A stretch of DNA of 45,680 bases, from NCBI GenBank assembly GCA_002327685.1, contig DCXN01000014.1:5227-50906 (forward strand), read 5' to 3'. Below the pieces are notes generated by a model. The model did not search any database, was not told the DNA's origin, and saw only the letters and a list, made by a program, of their open reading frames with translations. This stretch comes from Patescibacteria group bacterium UBA2135 (GTDB lineage: Bacteria > Patescibacteriota > Minisyncoccia > Phycocordibacterales > UBA2135). A program made the position numbers and the translations under genes. Below, one piece after another: positions 7,409 to 13,206 of the stretch. Within the stretch, counting starts at the first letter, position 1, and each line of letters opens with the position of its first letter.

Positions 7409-8872
7409 ATGAGCACAGAAGATACACGATTTGTCGGTATCCGACACAGAGTCAAGGAAACCGCCATAGGTGAAGCGCGACCGACACAGATCGCCATACT
7501 TGTCGCTGGTGTAAAACCACGACTTATTGAGTTAAAAACCGAAAGGCACGAATTGGACTTCGTTCTCGGATGCCTTCCTGTAAGCTGGCGTGTTGCAAGG
7601 AAAGACGAAGATTTTTCGCAATTCCTTGAACATCACATTGTCCAGCGTAAAAAGCACGGCTCAAAGACCACCGATGAAAAGGAAACAATTGTACCAAATT
7701 CATACGAAGGTTTCCGTACCGGCGATACTATCGCAATGATACTCGGCGGAAGTGGCGATTTCTTTGCTTTCGCGCTATCGCGTAAAGCAGATGAAATCGA
7801 CGCGCAAGTTCTTCGTATTCCATCGTTTGTCCTGAAGCAAAAACGCTCGTGGGGTCACGATAAGAACGAGGATGCGATACTTCTCGCGGAACTCATTCGC
7901 GATGAGCCGGAACTTTTTTGGCCTGTCACTCTGCGCGACCGCGAACTCATTCTTGTGCGTAAGCGCAAGAGCGAACGCGTGGATGCCATGAAAGCAAGAA
8001 TTGCCTGCGAACAGAGGCTTCGTCAACGAGTTATTGGTGCAATATTTTGCAATGAAGATGGACTTGACCCAGAAGAATCCCCTGAAAATACCTTTGAGGT
8101 AGTCAAGTTACTTGACACAGCTTTTGGAGCGCTCGTCACCGAAGAAAAAGCACGCAAAAAGGAACTTTCCGAAGCGCTTGAGAAACTAGACATCTATCGC
8201 CGGCTCTTTAAGCCAATTAACGGATGCGGACCTGCGATTGCCTCACGTATCATCTCGGCGATCATTGATATTCGCCGATTTGAGACCGCGGCAAAACTGA
8301 AAGCGTTTTGCGGTGTGCACGTGCTTCCTGATGGAAAGTTTGCGCGCCGACGAAGAGGACAAGTTTCCAATTGGCATCCTGATGCACGCCAAGCTCTTTT
8401 CTTGCTTGGCGACCAATTCAATCGCCGACCCGATTCCATCTGGAGCAAGAAGCTTCGTAAACACAAAGCGAAGTTTCGCGAGACACATCCGCACCCCGTA
8501 ATGGCAAAAAGCACGATTGTCGGCATTTTCAGAGAGGTTGAGAGGTTTTTCCTTTCTTCTGGAGTAATTCTTGAAACAGAAAATTTGAAAATTAACAACA
8601 TGGATGATTTGTATGAGTTTCTACAGCTCGGCATTCATGAGCTCTCTGAAGAAATCCGCGACGAGAAGAGTGGCCGCATAAAAGAACTGCAAGAAAAAAT
8701 TGACAACGCAAGTGTGTCAGGGAACAGTTCGAAAATTTACACGGCAAGCCACATCCATAAAATGGCGTTGTGGAGAACACTCACCAAGTTTGTTGAATGG
8801 CTCTTTCGCGAGTGGTGGCGTCTGGAACGAGAAGTCGCCGCGCAACCGGCACAAGGCAAAAAAGCGGCATAA
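7409..8872 (+). CDS. IS110/Nop-domain-related protein, candidate RNA-guided effector (Tas-like)
   Basis: 487 aa from the ATG at 7409, preceded by a strong AAGGAAAGGAAG ribosome binding site; an in-frame TTG at 7331 lies inside the structured leader. Residues 1-160 have a degenerate RNase H-like pattern: VGIRHR (9-14) where IS110 enzymes have GID, and DKNEDAILLAEL (151-162) where they have KTDxxDAxxLA. Residues 165-265 are highly charged and helical/coiled coil. Residues 270-390 match the IS110 C-terminal (Transposase_20) / Nop-like module: INGCGPAIASRII, FCGVHVLPDGK, RRRRGQ, ARQALF. The Ser expected in the IS110 P..SG motif appears as Asp308. The C-terminus (390-487) is Trp- and charge-rich with no recognised nuclease domain. 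Flanked on both sides by dual-guide hairpin arrays, it probably binds these RNAs. Possible alternatives: a decayed IS110 transposase, or a diverged active one. Confidence 0.75.
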   Translation: MSTEDTRFVGIRHRVKETAIGEARPTQIAILVAGVKPRLIELKTERHELDFVLGCLPVSWRVARKDEDFSQFLEHHIVQRKKHGSKTTDEKETIVPNSYEGFRTGDTIAMILGGSGDFFAFALSRKADEIDAQVLRIPSFVLKQKRSWGHDKNEDAILLAELIRDEPELFWPVTLRDRELILVRKRKSERVDAMKARIACEQRLRQRVIGAIFCNEDGLDPEESPENTFEVVKLLDTAFGALVTEEKARKKELSEALEKLDIYRRLFKPINGCGPAIASRIISAIIDIRRFETAAKLKAFCGVHVLPDGKFARRRRGQVSNWHPDARQALFLLGDQFNRRPDSIWSKKLRKHKAKFRETHPHPVMAKSTIVGIFREVERFFLSSGVILETENLKINNMDDLYEFLQLGIHELSEEIRDEKSGRIKELQEKIDNASVSGNSSKIYTASHIHKMALWRTLTKFVEWLFREWWRLEREVAAQPAQGKKAA

Positions 8873-8878
8873 TCATTA

Positions 8879-8934
8879 TTTGCAGACGAACATCGTGATG
8901 TTTTTCTAAAAACGAAAAAGAGGATGTCTGCAAA
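8879..8934 (+). repeat. Dual-guide hairpin L6 (class epsilon)
   Basis: Starts 7 bases after the effector stop codon. Outer stem TTTGCAGAC/GTCTGCAAA (9 bp). Strand A acatcgtga (8890-8898), inner scaffold of 17 nt, strand B aaaagagga (8916-8924). Confidence 0.8.
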
Positions 8935-8963
8935 CACCGCAAAAAAGCTGTATAGCTATCACC

Positions 8964-9013
8964 TGTGGACGAAAAACTGAATGTTTTTTTAAACGATCGG
9001 TATAGTGTCCACA
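8964..9013 (+). repeat. Dual-guide hairpin L7 (class zeta)
   Basis: Outer stem TGTGGAC/GTCCACA. Strand A aaaactgaa (8973-8981), inner scaffold of 15 nt, strand B tcggtatag (8997-9005). It abuts the terminator at 9017. Confidence 0.8.
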
Positions 9014-9016
9014 CCG

Positions 9017-9053
9017 CCCCGAAGCGCGTCCGCGTGCTTCGGGGTTCTTTTTT
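9017..9053 (+). terminator. Terminator of the effector gene unit
   Basis: CCCCGAAGC/GCTTCGGGG stem extended by inner pairs, then TTCTTTTTT. The same terminator, with one base changed in the loop region, ends array C (9634-9670). So effector mRNA carries L5 at its 5' end and L6-L7 at its 3' end. Confidence 0.9.
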
Positions 9054-9056
9054 GAT

Positions 9057-9085
9057 TTGACAGCACGAGGATTTTATGATAGAAA
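9057..9085 (+). promoter_or_regulatory. Promoter of guide array C
   Basis: TTGACA (9057-9062), 17-base spacer, TG-A-TAGAAA (-10 at 9080-9085). Confidence 0.72.
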
Positions 9086-9094
9086 GAAAAGAAT

Positions 9095-9156
9095 GTGGTG
9101 GTAGACGTTCCTTGTGATGTTTAAATAAAAACGAATGAAGATATGTCCGCCACCGC
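9095..9156 (+). repeat. Dual-guide hairpin L8 (class alpha)
   Basis: Outer stem GTGGTGGTAGAC/GTCCGCCACCGC with one mismatch. Strand A tccttgtga (9109-9117), inner scaffold of 17 nt, strand B atgaagata (9135-9143). Confidence 0.8.
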
Positions 9157-9209
9157 TTAGTTCTTTTTACATTTTTCTGTGGATATCAGGTGTTCACAGA
9201 TTGGATTTT

Positions 9210-9259
9210 GGTGAGACGACATTGTCATTGTTTTTGAACGAAATAACATGTGTCTCGCC
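9210..9259 (+). repeat. Dual-guide hairpin L9 (class beta)
   Basis: Outer stem GGTGAGAC/GTCTCGCC. Strand A cattgtcat (9220-9228), inner scaffold of 13 nt, strand B aataacatg (9242-9250). A GC hairpin follows at 9260-9288. Confidence 0.8.
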
Positions 9260-9316
9260 TTCCCCGCGGCGCAAAACACCGCGGGGAACATTCAAAAAAA
9301 GTCCGATTTTTTAACT

Positions 9317-9365
9317 GGGTACGAGCTCGAGAGTGTCTTACAAGGACGATGCCCGTGATGTACCC
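9317..9365 (+). repeat. Dual-guide hairpin L10 (class gamma)
   Basis: Outer stem GGGTAC/GTACCC. Strand A gctcgagag (9325-9333), inner stem GTCTT/AGGAC, strand B tgcccgtga (9350-9358). Confidence 0.8.
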
Positions 9366-9368
9366 TAT

Positions 9369-9426
9369 CTGTGACGGACGAATTTCCGATTGTTTGAAAA
9401 AACGAATCTTTGAATGTCCACCACAG
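9369..9426 (+). repeat. Dual-guide hairpin L11 (class delta)
   Basis: Outer stem CTGTG-ac-GGAC/GTCC-ac-CACAG. Strand A atttccgat (9382-9390), inner scaffold of 15 nt, strand B atctttgaa (9406-9414). Confidence 0.8.
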
Positions 9427-9434
9427 ACCACTTC

Positions 9435-9485
9435 ATCGCCGCGCAACTGGTACAGGGCAAAAAAGCGACATAATCATTATTTGCA
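9435..9485 (+). pseudogene. 3' remnant of a second effector gene copy
   Basis: Bases 9435-9473 encode IAAQLVQGKKAT-stop, matching the C-terminus of the complete gene (VAAQPAQGKKAA-stop), and the match continues past the stop (TAATCATTATTTGCA). Only the last 12 codons and the 3' flank survive. It shows that at least one more gene copy existed, and that the tail of the gene unit recombined with a four-loop module. Confidence 0.85.
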
Positions 9486-9498
9486 TTTTTTTGTAATT

Positions 9499-9549
9499 TG
9501 CAGACGATTGAATCCATCTTTTTTAAAGACGAAGACGGAGATGTCTGCA
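9499..9549 (+). repeat. Dual-guide hairpin L12 (class epsilon)
   Basis: Outer stem TGCAGAC/GTCTGCA. Strand A ttgaatcca (9508-9516), inner scaffold TCTTT...AAAGACGA, in which the usual G-C closing pair is swapped to C-G. Strand B agacggaga (9533-9541). Confidence 0.8.
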
Positions 9550-9580
9550 TACACCACAAAAAAACTGTGTAACTATCACC

Positions 9581-9630
9581 TGTGGACGACTATCGGAATG
9601 TTTTTTAAAACGAAGACCACGATGTCCATA
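9581..9630 (+). repeat. Dual-guide hairpin L13 (class zeta)
   Basis: Outer stem TGTGGAC/GTCCATA with one G-U pair. Strand A ctatcggaa (9590-9598), inner scaffold of 15 nt, strand B agaccacga (9614-9622). The terminator at 9634-9670 follows. Confidence 0.8.
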
Positions 9631-9633
9631 CCA

Positions 9634-9670
9634 CCCCGAAGCGCGTTCGCGTGCTTCGGGGTTCTTTTTT
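9634..9670 (+). terminator. Terminator of array C
   Basis: CCCCGAAGC/GCTTCGGGG stem followed by TTCTTTTTT, nearly identical to 9017-9053. Confidence 0.9.
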
Positions 9671-9673
9671 GAT

Positions 9674-9702
9674 TTGACAACGCGAGAGTTTTGTGATAGA
9701 AG
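9674..9702 (+). promoter_or_regulatory. Promoter of guide array D
   Basis: TTGACA (9674-9679), 17-base spacer, TG-A-TAGAAG (-10 at 9697-9702). Confidence 0.72.
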
Positions 9703-9706
9703 GAAT

Positions 9707-9768
9707 GTGGTGATGGACGAGAGAAAGGATGTTTGCGTAAAAACGAATAACGTTCTGTCCGCCACCAC
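9707..9768 (+). repeat. Dual-guide hairpin L14 (class alpha)
   Basis: Outer stem GTGGTGATGGAC/GTCCGCCACCAC. Strand A gagaaagga (9721-9729), inner scaffold of 17 nt, strand B ataacgttc (9747-9755). Confidence 0.8.
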
Positions 9769-9821
9769 TTAGTTCTTTTTGCATTTTTTTGTGTACATCC
9801 GAGGTCTACAAATTGGATTTT

Positions 9822-9871
9822 GGCGAGACGAGATTACGAATGTTTTTTAACGACAGTACGAGTGTCTCGCC
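9822..9871 (+). repeat. Dual-guide hairpin L15 (class beta)
   Basis: Outer stem GGCGAGAC/GTCTCGCC; the T-to-C change against L2 is compensated on the other strand. Strand A gattacgaa (9832-9840), inner scaffold of 13 nt, strand B cagtacgag (9854-9862). Confidence 0.8.
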
Positions 9872-9931
9872 TTCCCCGCGGCGCAAAACACCGCGGGGAA
9901 CATTCAAAAATTGATAGTTTGATTTTTTATT

Positions 9932-9980
9932 GGGTACGAATGAATTCGTGTTCTACAAGAACGAACAAGCACATGTACCC
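9932..9980 (+). repeat. Dual-guide hairpin L16 (class gamma)
   Basis: Outer stem GGGTAC/GTACCC. Strand A atgaattcg (9940-9948), inner stem GTTCT/AGAAC (compensatory against L3), strand B acaagcaca (9965-9973). Confidence 0.8.
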
Positions 9981-9983
9981 GAT

Positions 9984-10042
9984 CTGTGGTGGACGAATAT
10001 GACACTGTTTTAAAAAAACGAGCAGCTATGTGTCCGCCGCAG
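9984..10042 (+). repeat. Dual-guide hairpin L17 (class delta)
   Basis: Outer stem CTGTGGTGGAC/GTCCGCCGCAG. Strand A atatgacac (9997-10005), inner scaffold of 16 nt, strand B gcagctatg (10022-10030). Confidence 0.8.
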
Positions 10043-10050
10043 ACCATCTC

Positions 10051-10078
10051 ACCGCCACGTTATGCGCGGCGGTTTTTC
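10051..10078 (+). terminator. Terminator of array D
   Basis: ACCGCC/GGCGGT stem with an 11-base loop, followed by TTTTT. It marks the right end of the guide-array locus. Confidence 0.8.
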
Positions 10079-10091
10079 TATTAAGAAAAAA

Positions 10092-10312
10092 CCCGCATTA
10101 GAGCATGTTCAGAAACATGGGTTCCCGAGCCGAGACACATGATTTTTGATGCGGGGCATTGAGTCGGAGCCCGAAACATATTGAGATATGTAGAGGACAA
10201 AACTCGTATGCCGTAGCAAAGAAAAGCTGGGCGGAGGCGTCAGCCTCTTTGCGCAGCAAAAAATCAGGTGTCACAGGCAGGGAGGGGTTTTTGAACATGC
10301 TCTAACTGCGGG
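10092..10312. mobile_element. MITE-like inverted-repeat element
   Basis: Terminal inverted repeats of about 20 bp: CCCGCA-TTAGAGCATGTTCA on the left and TGAACATGCTCTAA-c-TGCGGG on the right, with a single-base bulge. The 221-bp element encodes nothing recognisable. Its internal segment 10216-10257 recurs in inverted orientation at 26492-26532 with only about two differences. It may be a small non-autonomous element or a structured RNA repeat. No clear target duplication is visible. Confidence 0.6.
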
Positions 10313-10325
10313 GTATAATTTTTGC

Positions 10326-10595
10326 TTAGAATTCAGCCCTTATCTCTTTGACATTCTCAAAACGTCCAGGCAGATCGTCTGGTACAGGAATGCCGTCTTT
10401 TTTCCATGCTGCAATCAAAGAGTTCACTGATTCTATATATCCGTCGAGCAACTCAAGAAGGTCAGCACGGTCCTCCGGTGTTTTAGCGCGCTGACAGGCT
10501 TCAACAAGCATCTCAGCTTTTTGAAGACAAGAGACTTCACGCTTACGGAGTGTACACTCCGCAATACTATCTTCACCAAGATTTTTGGAACTCAT
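10326..10595 (-). CDS. Hypothetical helical protein
   Basis: 89 aa protein with an AAGGA ribosome binding site 6-11 bases before the ATG. I do not recognise the family. It is rich in Glu/Ala/Leu, predicted mostly helical (RKREVSCLQKAEMLVEACQRA, EDRADLLELLDGYIESVNSLI), and has no membrane segment or signal peptide. It lies convergent to nothing and is separated from the guide locus by the MITE-like element. Probably cytoplasmic; function unknown. Confidence 0.65.
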   Translation of the reverse strand: MSSKNLGEDSIAECTLRKREVSCLQKAEMLVEACQRAKTPEDRADLLELLDGYIESVNSLIAAWKKDGIPVPDDLPGRFENVKEIRAEF

Positions 10596-10688
10596 TTTTT
10601 ATCCTTTACATTCTCCAGCTTAGAGCTCTTTTGCTTCAATCTGTAATTAGTTATATACATGATAAATTTGAAAATCAAGCGCCTATGC

Positions 10689-10694
10689 TATAAT
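10689..10694 (+). promoter_or_regulatory. Extended -10 of pfkB, predicted leaderless start
   Basis: TG-C-TATAAT with its last base 8 nt before the pfkB ATG, so transcription should start at or within a few bases of the initiation codon. Confidence 0.6.
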
Positions 10695-10702
10695 AATCTC
10701 CA

Positions 10703-11698
10703 ATGGAAAAAAATTTTGACTTTATCGCTATTGGCGACATTACGACCGACGCATTTATCCGGCTATCCGGAGATGATGCGACAGTTCAAAAAGACGATCA
10801 CAAAAAGATTAATCTCTGTTTAAATTTTGGTGACAAAATTGAATATGATTCTGTCACCGAAGTATCTGCCGTCGGCAACAGTCCAAATGCCGCAGTTTCT
10901 GCGCATCGTTTAGGGCTTAACTCGGCGCTTATCACAAACTTAGGAAATGATTACCATGGAAAAAATTGTGTTGCGCAACTTGAGAAACAAAATGTCGCAA
11001 CTGACTTTGTAAAAATTCACGAGGGGAAAGAAAGTAATTATCATTATGTTCTTTGGTATGAGGAAGAACGAACAATTTTAGTCAAACATCACGAATATCC
11101 ATATGAAATGCCCGACGCGGGAACGCCCAAATGGTTTTATTTAAGTTCTTTGGGAGAAAATTCAATCCCATTTCATGCCGATATTGCTTCATATATTAAA
11201 AAAAATCCTGATATTAAACTATCCTTCCAGCCAGGAACATTTCAAATGCGATTGGGACATGAAACGTTAAAAGGTGTGTATGAGGTTTCGGAGTTATTTT
11301 TCTGTAATGTTCAAGAAGCCCAGCGTATATTAAAAACAGAGGAAAAAGATATTAAAAAACTGCTTAGCGGTATGCATGATTTAGGGCCTCGCATCGTTGT
11401 CATCACCGACGGACCAGACGGCGCTTACACCTACGATGGTTCAGAATTCTGGCATATGCCCATGTACCCAGACCCAGCACCGCCTTTAGATAGAACGGGT
11501 GCTGGTGATTCATTTGCTTCAACTTTCACGGCAATGCTCGCGCTTGGTAAAAGTATCCCCGACGCGCTTCTTCATGCTCCCGTAAACTCAATGTCCGTTG
11601 TGCAAAAAGTCGGCGCACAAGAAGGTTTGTTGACCTTAGATGAGATTGAAGACTGGCTTAAGAAAGCTCCGGAGGATTATAAACCAAAAAAATATTAA
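10703..11698 (+). CDS. PfkB-family carbohydrate/nucleoside kinase
   Basis: Ribokinase-fold kinase of 331 aa. N-terminal IAIGDITTDAFI and the substrate motif GNSPNAAVSAHRLGL (residues about 60-75) are PfkB signature 1. The C-terminal DRTGAGDSFASTFTA is signature 2, with the anion hole and the catalytic Asp. Substrate (ribose, adenosine, fructose-6-P or other) cannot be decided; the split NSPNAAV motif is typical of Patescibacteria homologues. No Shine-Dalgarno site is present and the promoter suggests a leaderless mRNA. Confidence 0.88.
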   Translation: MEKNFDFIAIGDITTDAFIRLSGDDATVQKDDHKKINLCLNFGDKIEYDSVTEVSAVGNSPNAAVSAHRLGLNSALITNLGNDYHGKNCVAQLEKQNVATDFVKIHEGKESNYHYVLWYEEERTILVKHHEYPYEMPDAGTPKWFYLSSLGENSIPFHADIASYIKKNPDIKLSFQPGTFQMRLGHETLKGVYEVSELFFCNVQEAQRILKTEEKDIKKLLSGMHDLGPRIVVITDGPDGAYTYDGSEFWHMPMYPDPAPPLDRTGAGDSFASTFTAMLALGKSIPDALLHAPVNSMSVVQKVGAQEGLLTLDEIEDWLKKAPEDYKPKKY

Positions 11699-11707
11699 GT
11701 CCTGAAA

Positions 11708-11745
11708 TAAACCGCCTCGCAGATTTTGCGAGGCGGTTTATTTTT
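11708..11745 (+). terminator. Terminator of pfkB
   Basis: Perfect 14-bp stem TAAACCGCCTCGCA/TGCGAGGCGGTTTA followed by TTTTT. A GTAAGACCAGGTCTTAC palindrome follows at 11747-11763. Confidence 0.92.
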
Positions 11746-11775
11746 GTAAGACCAGGTCTTACGAGAGTAACCAAA

Positions 11776-13074
11776 TCAGTGATTTTCCCACTCCTTTTCT
11801 TGTCGAACTAAAAATTTACTATCTCCTGGACTGCGCAAAATGTGTTTCACTGCTTTCTCCATGCGTATTGACTGGGAGCCCTTTATAAGCACGACATCAT
11901 TCGGCTCTACAAAATCTTTCAAAAACTCTCCTGCTTTCTCCGATGTATCAAAATGAAACATCTGCTTTTTCTTCATTCTTTTTTTATGCGCCATCTCTCT
12001 AATAAACTGCGCACGTACACCAACAGTGACAAGCACATCGCACATCTCCGCAACTTGCGCACCGACTTTTTTATGTTCTTCTGCGCTATGTTTTCCAAGC
12101 TCAAGCATATCGCCAAACACTGCGATTTTTCTTCCTTCTCCGTGTACTGTAATTTCCGCGAGGGTATCAAGTGCGGCATGCATTGCAATAGGAGAAGCAT
12201 TATATGAATCATCTAAAATAATTGATTGATTTATTCCATCTAGAATATTAAGTCGCCCAGATGGAAATCTAAAGTCGCTTAATGATTCAAGAGCAGTGAC
12301 AAAATTTATACTCTTCCCAACGCCAACGGCAAACGCCGCAAGCATACTGTAAAACAGATGACGGCCGAGTGCCTCCTTAATACGAAGGGGTGCAGTGTTC
12401 TCACGATACGCCACGCGCCCGAACATACCAACCAAAATACCCGCTCTATCATATTCAATACGCGGATCGGTAAGAATAATATCTGCACTGCTTCCTATAC
12501 TGAATGTAAGTGTTTTGTGTGGAAATATCTCTTTTAGCGCGAGTACCTCTTTGTCGTCCGCATTTAACACAAGAAGTCCCTCTTTTTTAAGCGCATGAAC
12601 GAGATGTGTTTTTTCGTCTATAAGTGCCTCACGAGAATCAAAAAATTCTATGTGCACTGGTACATTTGGAAAAGAAGTAACAACCACAACATCGGGTGTA
12701 AGCCATGAAGTAATTTTTTTTATGTCTCCAGGTTTGTCTGTCCCCACTTCAATGACAAGCGTACGAGGATAATGATTTTTAAAAAATATGAGCGAGAGTC
12801 CTTCAAAAATTATTTTCAACCAGCCGCGAATACTTCCCCACGCGTTTTCACACCCCAATACTGAAAGCGGAATGCCAATTTCACTATTAAAACTTTTTTT
12901 TCCACACCCAATAAAAGAATTACGCGAAAGCACCGCGCATATCGCATCTTTAGTTGCTGTTTTCCCCACGTTGCCAGTTATTGCAACAACCTCCGGTTTA
13001 TACTTTCTAAGCACAATCCGAGCCTCAAGAGTAATGACGGTGATAATAATTTTCTTTGCTAGTGTTTTTATCAT
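11776..13074 (-). CDS. murF: Mur ligase, MurF-type (UDP-MurNAc-tripeptide--D-Ala-D-Ala ligase)
   Basis: ATP-dependent peptidoglycan precursor ligase, 432 aa from the ATG at 13074. The P-loop reads ITGNVGKTATKD. FNSEIGIPLSVL, EVGTDKPGDI, LNADD and LDDSYNASP follow the Mur ligase order, and the C-terminal domain ends with VLIKGSQSIRMEKAV. The N-terminal UDP-substrate domain is much shorter than in E. coli MurF and carries a short hydrophobic helix instead, as seen in many CPR homologues. Last gene of the dcw cluster. Confidence 0.85.
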   Translation of the reverse strand: MIKTLAKKIIITVITLEARIVLRKYKPEVVAITGNVGKTATKDAICAVLSRNSFIGCGKKSFNSEIGIPLSVLGCENAWGSIRGWLKIIFEGLSLIFFKNHYPRTLVIEVGTDKPGDIKKITSWLTPDVVVVTSFPNVPVHIEFFDSREALIDEKTHLVHALKKEGLLVLNADDKEVLALKEIFPHKTLTFSIGSSADIILTDPRIEYDRAGILVGMFGRVAYRENTAPLRIKEALGRHLFYSMLAAFAVGVGKSINFVTALESLSDFRFPSGRLNILDGINQSIILDDSYNASPIAMHAALDTLAEITVHGEGRKIAVFGDMLELGKHSAEEHKKVGAQVAEMCDVLVTVGVRAQFIREMAHKKRMKKKQMFHFDTSEKAGEFLKDFVEPNDVVLIKGSQSIRMEKAVKHILRSPGDSKFLVRQEKEWENH

Positions 13075-13114
13075 ATTAGCAAATATGAACCTTGAGCATT
13101 CTAAGTGAATCAAG

Positions 13115-13203
13115 AATTATGAATCATGAATTAAGGCCTTGTGTTGTTTTAGTTATTTTCCCGATTCTTAATTCATTATTCCTGATTCATGACTCGTGAT
13201 TCT
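13115..13203. repeat. Reiterated-word inverted repeat between ftsI and murF
   Basis: The left part is built from GAATCAAGAATTATGAATCATGAATTAAG and the right part from its approximate complement (CTTAATTCATTATTCCTGATTCATGA); the two can fold back on each other. Its words recur inside fmt (21130-21150). Confidence 0.55.
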
Positions 13204-13206
13204 ATT

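Larger units (their letters stand above)
9086..9670 (+). ncRNA. Guide array C: six dual-guide hairpins (L8-L13) with a gene remnant inside
   Basis: Predicted transcript of about 580 nt. L8-L9-GC hairpin (9260-9288)-L10-L11 repeat the order of array A. The expected terminator after the fourth loop is missing; instead the sequence joins to a copy of the 3' end of the effector gene (9435-9473), followed by L12 and L13 and the CCCCGAAGC terminator. The array is therefore a fusion of a four-loop module with the tail of an effector unit, best explained by deletion of the gene body between them. Confidence 0.8.
9703..10078 (+). ncRNA. Guide array D: four dual-guide hairpins (L14-L17)
   Basis: About 375-nt predicted transcript with the same order as array A: L14, linker with small variable hairpin, L15, GC hairpin (9872-9900), L16, L17, terminator. 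The scaffold is nearly the same as in A and C but all eight 9-nt strands differ. Confidence 0.8.

Noticed and set aside
7409..8872. A simple IS110 insertion sequence
   Set aside because: Arrays with separate promoters and terminators on both sides, multiple module copies and apparently lost catalytic residues do not fit a minimal IS. No clear element ends were found.
6799..10078. A CRISPR array
   Set aside because: The repeats are not direct repeats with uniform spacers of about 30 bp; the variable parts are paired 9-mers inside hairpins, and no cas gene is nearby.
10098..10298. 66-aa open frame on the minus strand
   Set aside because: It lies wholly inside the inverted-repeat element, has no ribosome binding site and resembles no protein.
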